From positions 2,546,501 through 2,610,500 of the forward strand of contig JAFEUB010000735.1 of the NCBI GenBank assembly GCA_024529925.1: DNA of 64,000 bases, written 5' to 3'. Origin of the DNA: Ophthalmolycus amberensis (lineage: Eukaryota > Chordata > Actinopteri > Perciformes > Zoarcidae). The position numbers and the translations under genes are program-made. The notes beneath the pieces are model-generated. The model ran no database searches. It was not told where the DNA came from and saw only the letters and a program-made list of their open reading frames with translations. Shown here piece by piece: positions 55,911 to 64,000 of this stretch. The first letter of the stretch is position 1; each line of letters begins with the position of its first letter.

Positions 55911-57112
55911 CTTTCTCTCTCCTCGCTGTCGCGACTCTGCTCTCCGGGCTCCCCGAAAAAGCCTGTCTCTGAGCGGGAGCGCGCACGGAGAAACTGATCG
56001 AGCACAAGCGAGAGAGAGAGAGGCGCGTTCACGCTAGTCCCTTCAATGCATGTGGCCCCCCCACAGTGGCTGAAGATGGATGGTGTGTGTGTATGTGCGC
56101 GCTCCCGGTTCCGCTCGTGCTTTGAGAATGCGACACGTCCGCACATTAAAAATGCTTTGGCTGATTAAAATCATGTTTTCATTAGAGGTCACAAACCTGT
56201 ATGAAGTATCACGGAGACAGATGACGCCTGGCCTCCTGGCTCGAGCTATTATATCACCAAGCAGCAGCATGCATCAACAGGATCTAATAGGCTGCATTAC
56301 TGCTGACTTTACATTTTTACTTAAGGTATAGTCTTAAATAGTCTTAAACTGATGGTATATGTTGGAGCCTATTTATTTTGGATTTGCACCTTATTGATAT
56401 TTTAAACTTTTATATTTGCACTATTACAACTTTGTATTGCACCGGCTGCGCAGCAATTCCCCTCGTTAGAGATAGTTTTAACACAATGTAAATACTGTTA
56501 CAAGTAGCCTGGAATCACTGCATTAAAGAATGTCCAAAGTAACGGCAATATCAGCCAATGTTAGGCTACATTAAATATCAAAAGTTATACCGAATTTCCA
56601 CTTTATCACATATACAGTAAGTATATTATTATATTATTGATTCTAGTTATCTTAATGTTGCAGCCAATTGATATGTTGGGTAGTTAAACCCATACATCAC
56701 AGGTTTGTTAAATCTTTATCTGCAAAGTATCAGTCGGACATATTTTCCTCAGCAGTGGAGAGGAAGTATAAAGTGGCATCAAATACTTACAGTTCTTGGT
56801 TACTTTCCATCTCTTTGTAGAGAAATGATGAATGAAAAAGCTCTCTACATTGTGTTTTTATTTTATCTGACACTTTATAGTTTAACAAAAGGTCAACCTA
56901 GTAGTTGACCTTTCCCCATGCCCCAACTTACTTTCATTTTACCCAAATCCTGATTAAGAGTTTTAGGTACTCACAAAATCAAGAGACTATCTGGCTAGCT
57001 AGATTGAATTATAATCTCAATTTATCATTGTTAATGACTTCTAGTCAACCTTTAGTGGGATCAATGAACGGCTTGATTCGTGAACACAACAGCGGGTTCA
57101 TGGGAGAATATA
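55911..57112. other. Spacer upstream of tmem145, including its presumed promoter
   Basis: Positions 55911-56130 are GC-richer with CpGs and contain a GAGAGA run near 56008-56020, suitable for a TATA-less promoter of tmem145 (minus). Beyond 56,300 the sequence is AT-rich without recognisable genes. TTGCACTATTACAACTTTGT near 56416 resembles a LINE 3' UTR fragment. Confidence 0.4.
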
Positions 57113-60100
57113 TTTATTCAGATAAAAATCAACAAAGGGAAGAAACCAGCCTACTTTGTGGCGAATCAGACACCACATTGTAGAAAAATCAATCAATCTG
57201 TAATCAACCGGATTAACAAATCTGAAGGTAAAAATATCTACATGAATCACATAGTTTAATATACATTATTTTTGTATTCACAGGTTTGCACTTGTGGCAT
57301 TTTGAATAAATGAAAATGAAAAAAAAATAAAAAAGTTTAAAAAACAAGTAAACTTAAAACATCTTTGATTCCAGTCCATGGTGTATTTTTGTTCATGTTA
57401 AATTTCTTTCAAAGGCTTATCATAATCTATATCAGGATTACATTTTACAGTGCGGAGCAATTTTGCATATGTAGTGCAGACAGGTTATGGCACCGACTAG
57501 CACCTGCATTCATCATGATACCTGTTAACCGCAAACACTAAACGGCAAGAACAGCACATCTGTTACAAGACTGTGGCTGCAGTCTTGGTTGTGTTTCAAA
57601 GCTAACAATACATTTAGGATCTAGCTTACTGATCAAATGAGCATTTACCATTAGTAAACAAAGTGGTTGAGGTCAGTCGCACAGGCGCATTGATTTTTGC
57701 AGGAAGTTGAAAACAAGCGTCGTGGTTTATAGGCTGGTACGCCAACTGTGAAATCCAACCTCAAGGTGATTCAAACGCATTGCATAACAAATGGCACCTC
57801 AGCATTTCTGACTGAGGAAACGGACACTGTGAAGAGATGGTGTGACGCTAGTGTGTAACTGCATAGTTTTACTGTAAATGTGGAGGCAGTTAGCTCATAA
57901 TCCTTAGCAGCATTGTACTTTGCATTGCACTTCAACGAGATCAGCCCGAGGCAAAGAAAACCTCACGTGGGAAGAGCTTCTGAAGAGTAAAGCTGGAGGT
58001 AAGCTGTACAACCTGATACTTGAACAACCAAAAAGACAACAAAAAAAAAACACTGAACTACTATAACTAGTTTGCACTCACAAGGACATTTACAGATACA
58101 AAGTTGGTCTGTGGCTCATCAACAGTTAGACACGGATAAAGCAGCAACACTGGATCATACACGTTAGCTCTATTCTGCAGGCAGCATATAAGCATCGGCA
58201 AAACCCCCCCAATGGAATTTGGAAAACTAAAACGCTAACACTGCAAACTGATTTGTCCATAACACCAGATGGGCTCTCTGGTTCATCACCTGCTGTCAGG
58301 TTAGCCTGATGCATGAGTGGTCATCGAGGGTAAGAGGCATACAGGATTCAATGAACAGCAAGTGGGTGAATTTGACACATTTCTTCTACGTTTTCTAACA
58401 GCTCACATCTTAAAGTTCACACAACACAGGGCCAACAACCAATGGGCTCCGCGGGGCTTCATAGGCGGGGGCGTTTTCAGGATTGATCTAAAAAGTCCAG
58501 TCGATACATACCACAGAGAGAGAATGTGCCAGAGCGGCTTGAGGTCGCTCTCAACAGGAGATGATTAATACTGCGTGTAGTCTGCTGACTGTAAAGTGCC
58601 ATTCCTTTCTTTATGTGAACACAACACAAAAAAAACAAAGAGGACACGCTCATGTTTCACACACACCAATGAGACTAGTGTGATCATGTGAATGTGTACA
58701 TACAGACTCCACTTGAGCCTCACATAGAGGCACCAAAAAAAAAAGAAAACACAACATGACGCATATACAAACTTTAAATACATTTGCACAGATTGACAAA
58801 CTACTGCAAAAGTGCCAAGTGAGCATAAGCGGCGACTAGTAAAGCAAGACCTAATGTGGGCCCGGTATTTCCGAGAGGATGAGAGTATTACTTTCTTCGT
58901 CTTCACGGCCCCGGTTCTCTCCATCAAATCGGACTAAAAATATTGCGGTAAGTAGTCGGCGCTGACAGAACTGAGCATGGTCTAATCCCGTAGCATGACT
59001 TTGCTGCTTAAAAATCCTGCTCTTCTACGGGGAGAGGATTTTGCATTCAGAGCTTCAGCTAAATCCTATTCAGCATCCTTCTCTACAGACCTGGCAACCT
59101 CAGCTCTGTTACCGGGCAAGGGCAGGACAGAGGCAGCATTGTTGGCATCTATATTTAGTTGGACCTGAGAGGGACTGAAGGACCTTTTTTTTTTGTGTAC
59201 TTCAAAGTGCTTTAGGTGGAAACACCCTTAGAGGAGTGCCCTCAGGTTGATGGAAACAAAGTCAACCCTGAAATGTGATGGTGGGGAGAGAAATACATCT
59301 GGTCCAACGGCCACGTTTAGTTGGCCAAATGAAAGTTCAGTGGCTTTCACATGGAATTCACATGGAATTCACATGGAATTTCACTGTAGCTATTAACAAA
59401 ATGTAATCTTTGCATTAGTTATGTCAGCACTAGAAAAAGGCACCGAGCAGCGTCTAGACAGGGCACCGCGTCCCCGTGTGATATTCTTCATACTCTCCTC
59501 TATCCCATCAGTATGCATTACTGGGAGGAGGATTTGAGTTGAAATGGAAAAGGCCGGGGATGTCGGAGCAGCTGTGCCAAAGAAGCAGAGGTAAATATTG
59601 AGCACATTCAAAAATGTGGAATAAATAGCAAAAGATTACAAACAGCATAGTGTACAAATCAACAAACAAACCTGCGATGATTGAAGGATTAAAACACAGG
59701 AATAGACAAAAAAAAGATATATAAATAACTAAAGTATTACTACTGCATAGGGTTAATAATATGATCTTCAGCTTATATTTTCTGTAAATTTTCTGTAAAT
59801 TTCTGTAAAAGTGTTTGTACTTTGCATTGCCGATTGTTGTTGATTGTTGTTATATGTTGCGCACCTCCCGTCATGTCAAATTCCTTGTATGTTCAACATA
59901 CAATGGCAATAAACAGTTTCTGATTCTGATTCTGATGATTAAAAAACTGCAACAATCTCAAGAAATAAGTGAATCTATTCCTCCAGTTTGGAGCCGTTCA
60001 GTCGGTTCTGTTTTAGCGTTGTAACTTGATTTAGGAGAGTCAACAGAGGTACTACCCACAAAGAGAGCTGTATTGACTTCCAAACTGGCGCACCGGAGAA

Positions 60101-60539
60101 CACAATGTGGAGTTATTAAGCATGATTTAGAGTGGCCATTTTGATGGGGACGGCTCCATAAGGCATACAGCGTGCCTTCCACTATCTGATTAGGGCCTCA
60201 AATGACTGCCTTGTCCCGAGATGAATCTCCCATTCAGGCTTCGTCTTCAGTCTCTGATGCGCCGCTTACTCGATCCAGTATGTGTGCTGCATGTGTGGGC
60301 GAGAGCTGGTCTTTGATCTAAGAAGCTGCTAAATTACCATTTTAGTCTAAAAACACGATTGTCTCTTGTGGGTGTTTTCATCTTGTCTGCCATGCGTCAG
60401 TGCATCATGGAGCACAGACAAGTGGCAAGAATGGTTAAGCAGAGGAAGATGTATTTCAGTGCTCCTCCATTTGTTTTTGTCTCTTTAAAAACTATTCACA
60501 GAGACTGCTGCCCTCTCCCTCTCTGTTTTTAGGATACCT
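57113..60539 (-). other. Gene-free region, possibly part of a long lipe 3' UTR
   Basis: No exon was recognised on either strand. A minus-strand AATAAA at 57113-57118 could end the lipe transcript, but this would need a 3' UTR of about 5 kb. Minus-strand open frames of up to 120 codons here look random. Confidence 0.3.
59760..59938 (+). mobile_element. 3' end of a non-LTR retrotransposon (L2-like tail)
   Basis: TTCCTTGTATGTTCAACATA, GGCAATAAACAG and the terminal TTCTGATTCTGATTCTGATG repeat match the 3' terminus style of fish L2-clade LINEs. It is 5' truncated with no reverse transcriptase. Confidence 0.55.
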
Positions 60540-60571
<32 letters not shown>

Positions 60572-60774
60572 CGTGTGCCTCTCTCTCCGTGTGCGTCTCT
60601 TTCTCTCCGTGTGTGTCGCTCTCTCTCTCTCTTTCTCTCCGTCTCTCTTTCTCTCCGTGTGTGTCTCTCTCTCTCCGTGTGTGTGTCTCTCTCTCTCTCT
60701 TTCTCTCCGTGTCTCTCTTTCTCTCCGTGTGTGTCTCTCTCTCTCTCTCTCTGTGTCTCTCTCTCTCTCCGTGT

Positions 60775-60809
<35 letters not shown>

Positions 60810-62152
60810 CGTGTGTGTCCATCTCTCCGTGTGTGTCTCTCTCTTTCTCTCCGTGTCTCTCTTTCTCTCCGTGTCTCTCTTTCGCTCCGTGTCTCTCTCT
60901 CTCCCCGTGTCTCTCTTTCTCTCCGTGTCTCTCTTTCTCTCTCCGTGTCTCTCTTTCTCTCTCCGTGTGTCTCTTTCTCTCTCCGTGTCTCTCTTTCTCT
61001 CTCCGTGTCTCTCTTTCTCTCTCCGTGTCTCTCTTTCTCTCTCCGTGTCTCTTTCTCTCTCCGTGTGTCTCTTTCTCTCTCCGTGTGTCTCTTTCTCTCT
61101 CCGTGTCTCTCTTTCTCTCTCCGTGTCTCTCTTTCTCTCTCCGTGTCTCTCTTTCTCTCTCCGTGTCTCTTTCTCTCTCCGTGTGTCTCTTTCTCTCTCC
61201 GTGTGTCTCTTTCTCTCCGTGTCTCTCTTTCTCTCTCCGTGTCTCTCTTTCTCTCTCCGTGTCTCTCTTTCTCTCTCCGTGTCTCTTTCTCTCTCCGTGT
61301 GTCTCTTTCTCTCTCCGTGTCTCTCTTTCTCTCTCCGTGTCTCTCTTTCTCTCTCCGTGTCTCTCTTTCTCTCTCCGTGTCTCTTTCTCTCTCCGTGTCT
61401 CTCTTTCTCTCTCCGTGTCTCTCTTTCTCTCTCCGTGTCTCTTTCTCTCTCCGTGTCTCTCTTTCTCTCTCCGTGTCTCTCTTTCTCTCCGTGTCTCTCT
61501 TTCTCTCCGTGTCTCTCTTTCTCTCTCCGTGTCTCTCTTTCTCTCTCCGTGTCTCTCTTTCTCTCCGTGTCTCTCTTTCTCTCCGTGTCTCTCTTTCTCT
61601 CCGTGTCTCTCTTTCTCTCCGTGTCTCTCTTTCTCTCCGTGTCTCTCTTTCTCTCCGTGTCTCTCTCTCTCTCCGTGTCTCTCTTTCTCTCCGTGTCTCT
61701 CTCTCTCTCCGTGTCTCTCTCTCTCTCTCCGTGTCTCTCTCTCTCTCTCCGTGTCTCTCTTTCTCTCCGTGTCTCTCTTTCTCTCCGTGTCTCTCTTTCT
61801 CTCGTGTCTCTCTTTCTCTCGTGTCTCTCTTTCTCTCGTGTCTCTCTTTCTCTCGTGTCTCTTTCTCTCCGTGTCTCTCTTTCTCTCCGTGTCTCTCTCT
61901 CTCTCCGTGTCTCTCTTTCTCTCCGTGTGTCTCTCTTTCTCTCCGTGTGTCTCTCTCTCTCTCCGTGTGTCTCTCTCTCTCTCTCCGTGTGTCTCTCTCT
62001 CTCTCTCCGTGTGTGTCTCTCTCTCTCTCTCTGTGTCTCTCTCTCTCTCCGTGTGTCTCTCTCTCTCTCTCTCTGTGTCTCTCTCTCTCTCCGTGTGTGT
62101 CTCTCTCTCTCTCTCTCTCCGTGTGTGTCTCTCTCTCTCTCTGTGTCTCCCT
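60540..62152. repeat. 1.6-kb CT-rich minisatellite downstream of lipe
   Basis: Tandem units on the plus strand built on TCTCTCTTTCTCTCTCCGTG (20 bp) and an 18-bp form lacking one CT pair. The centre (about 60,840-61,900) is most regular, with a block near 61,800-61,860 where the unit has lost one C (CTCGTG). The edges degrade to plain CT and CCGTGTGTGT. Stop codons are absent from several frames on both strands, producing open frames of more than 500 codons made of Ser/Leu/Arg or Arg/Glu/Asp repeats; these are artefacts. Confidence 0.95.
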
Positions 62153-62241
62153 GCCTTGCACTGCCTACATTTGTCTGACTTTCATTTACTCTTTCTTCCT
62201 TCACTCCAAGGGTCAACTGCAGTTTTGTTATCTAACCGTAT

Positions 62242-63400
62242 TTACGGCCCAATACCAACAGCGTCAGTATTGTTCTGGGCTGCCACAGCAACTAAGCCCT
62301 CCCCATCAGCAATTTTAGACCCCGTCCCGACAGCAAGCTCCCCTCCCTCAATGGGGCCGTTGCAGAGAGACCCGGCTTCCCCAGAAGAGGCCGACACACC
62401 CCTATCGGTCCGTTCCAGCTTGCGGTGCTTGCGTGGCTCCGGGGGCGTGTCCTTCTGGGTGAAGACGGCGCGAATTCTCTCCATGCAGACATTGGCAGCC
62501 TCCTTCGTTTCCCTGCAGAGCTGCGATAGGCTGAGGAAGCCGTGGGGGAGGTCGTCCACCACGCACAGAGTGACGGGCTGGTCTATGTTCCTCAAACGCT
62601 TGGCAAACATCACAGAGTCATCCAGCATGGGGTCCAATGCACAAGCCTGAGAGGGGAGAGAGGAGAAGCAAGCGGGGGGGGGGGCGGGGGGGGGAAAGCA
62701 AATTAGGATTCCCTTCAGACATGTCAAGAATCTTAATGAAGGGATGAAGAAAAGGAAGCCAAGCATCCCAGTCTCTTTTGTCCCCGCTTTCTACATCCTC
62801 GCTGACTCACTGTAGCCACTTTAAAATCATTCATTTTCATATTAACACCCTTGAGAGAGCAGGCTTCAACTTACAACAATACCATATCTGCTAAACTTGA
62901 TGAAGAAACATAAAAAACGATTAGCTTTCTCATAGAGGATTACACATGCAACCTAATGCAGAGAGTTAGAAGGACTCAAACGCTCTTTAATGCACTTATT
63001 GACAGCTTCCCCAACACTCGAGTTGAGCGAGCAACCATTAAACTGTATTTAACTGTTTAAATTCCCTACTTTCCAATTTCCCTCCACTCGAGTTAAATAA
63101 AGCGTCATTATCCTGTTAATCGTTCCAGCTGCTGCTTCATCTCACCACTATGTGTACAGGTGGCAGCCCTTTCAGCATGCTATCAGGAGCCAGCAGAGGA
63201 GAGCAGAAGGGATCCTTGACCACTGGAGAGCTCTGCATCGTCATCTCAGACAGCTGCTCCGAGCGCAGCGGCTCGAACCCCAGGGGGAACTCCCTCGCGG
63301 ATCCCTCCTCTCTGACAGGGGGTGGTATGGCCACTGAAAACAGGTCCCTGGACACGGAGGGGTCCGCGTCCTTGGAGAGGAAGAAATTCACATCTTCCGG
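62242..63400 (-). CDS. lipe: Hormone-sensitive lipase, last two coding exons (5' part beyond the right edge)
   Basis: Penultimate exon 63400-63146 (85 codons, phase 0 at both ends) encodes PEDVNFFLSKD, FEPLRSEQLSEM and a segment ending PPVHIV. The last exon, 62646-62242, continues ACALDPMLDDSVMFAKRLRN, then VVDDLPHGFLSLSQLCRET, and stops with TAA at 62244-62242. The Asp of LDPML and the His of LPHGF are the acid and base of the Ser-Asp-His triad of the HSL family; the Ser exon is outside the window. The enzyme hydrolyses diacylglycerol, cholesteryl esters and retinyl esters on lipid droplets. The fish tail after the last helix (FTQKDTPPEPRKHRKLERTD onward, about 70 residues) is longer than I recall for mammalian HSL. 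No further lipe exon was recognised between 63,401 and 64,000. Confidence 0.93.
62674..62695. repeat. Poly-G tract in the last lipe intron
   Basis: About 18 of 20 bases are G, roughly 30 nt upstream of the last exon's acceptor (poly-C in the transcript). Confidence 0.85.
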
Positions 63401-64000
63401 CTACAAAAAAAAAAAAAGAGATGAGAAATGATTCGGGGAAAAGTCGAAGGAGAAAGTAATGTCAAGGACATAAGAAGAAAGGCATAAAATAGGTGACGGG
63501 CAAACTTGATTACAAATACACAAACGGTACTTTGTCCTTGTGAACATTTTCGAAAAAACCTTGGCTCGGTGCCTGAGAGTCTTGGCTACACAATCCCAAT
63601 TTCAAGGAGGAAAAGCATATTTAAAATCTTGCGTCGCCCCTACTGGGTTCTTTCCCCCCCCAAGCCAGCCACTAATCCAGTCTGCCTGTGTGGAAATACA
63701 TGCCGGGATAATCTGCAATACCTTGCTGGTAGCCGTGCAACCAAAAAGCTTTGATATTCAGTCAGCATTTTACAGCCAGATCCGTTTACGAGGCATGGGT
63801 GACATAATCTCAGCTGAGTTCATCGAGATGAAACATGCACATCACTGCGGGGTGCACAACGCTGTATGATAGAGGGCCAAAATATCTCCACGCTGATAAA
63901 CTGCTCCGCCTCTTAAAAAGGGCTACAGCTGGCTGCTAAATCATTTTAAAGGCAAGCTGTACGAAAGCAGAGATAACTTGATCATAAGGGGGGAGGCTGG
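63401..64000. other. lipe intron sequence at the right edge
   Basis: An A-run at 63403-63417 (poly-T in the transcript) forms the pyrimidine tract of the penultimate lipe exon. No other exon is recognised to the window end. Confidence 0.5.

Noticed and set aside
58565..58927. 120-codon minus-strand open frame with hydrophobic segments
   Set aside because: The hydrophobic stretch comes from A-rich plus-strand sequence; no homology or splice context; the region is better explained as 3' UTR or spacer.
60540..62152. CRISPR-like array
   Set aside because: The units are contiguous 18/20-bp tandem copies with no unique spacers, in an animal genome.
60485..62650. Open frames of 500-690 codons on both strands
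   Set aside because: They arise because the CT/GA minisatellite contains no stop codons in several frames; the products are monotonous Ser/Leu/Arg or Arg/Glu/Asp repeats and the frames overlap the true lipe exon on the other strand.

Overview
The window is vertebrate nuclear DNA, almost certainly from a ray-finned (percomorph-type) teleost. The genes have short GT-AG exons and long introns, there are abundant CA/GA microsatellites, the mobile-element relics are of fish type (hAT, Tc1-like, tRNA-SINE, LINE tails), and the proteins are recognisable fish pancreatic trypsins, Mrpl17, Tmem145 and hormone-sensitive lipase. There is no prokaryotic, phage or CRISPR content.

Layout. Positions 1-17,400 hold a cluster of six trypsin-family genes: A (minus, only exons 1-2 inside the window), B (plus), C (minus), D (minus), E (plus) and F (plus). 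B-F are complete and intact, with the His-Asp-Ser triad and the Asp at the base of the S1 pocket. C-F share a six-exon structure; B has five exons and belongs to a more divergent lineage with A. C and E are in opposite orientation 6 kb apart, yet from exon 3 to exon 5, introns included, they differ at only two positions. Positions 18,795-20,095 hold mrpl17 (plus, three coding exons). Positions about 21,140-55,910 are one large gene on the minus strand, tmem145, for which all 15 coding exons could be placed (572 codons, seven membrane segments, C-terminal proline-rich stretch then 26 glycines encoded by a GGA microsatellite). Positions about 57,100-63,400 hold the 3' end of lipe (hormone-sensitive lipase, minus): its last two coding exons carry the catalytic Asp and His, and a 1.6-kb CT-rich minisatellite starts about 90 bp downstream of its stop codon.

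How the genes relate. The trypsins are secreted digestive zymogens, probably all driven from TATA promoters in exocrine pancreas. mrpl17 is a housekeeping mitochondrial ribosome gene, tmem145 encodes a seven-pass GPR180/TMEM145-family membrane protein, and lipe a cytosolic lipase. They are neighbours, not a pathway. From memory, TMEM145 and LIPE are also near neighbours in mammals, so that pair may be an old linkage.

The most unusual signals are (i) the sharp C/E gene-conversion tract, (ii) CA repeats directly downstream of four tmem145 5' splice sites, with exon 11 bracketed by complementary UG and CA repeats, (iii) the poly-glycine microsatellite read as protein at the tmem145 C terminus, (iv) the minisatellite next to the lipe stop codon, and (v) a 23-bp-arm palindrome at 47,650. 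I found no evidence of a wholly new multi-gene system.
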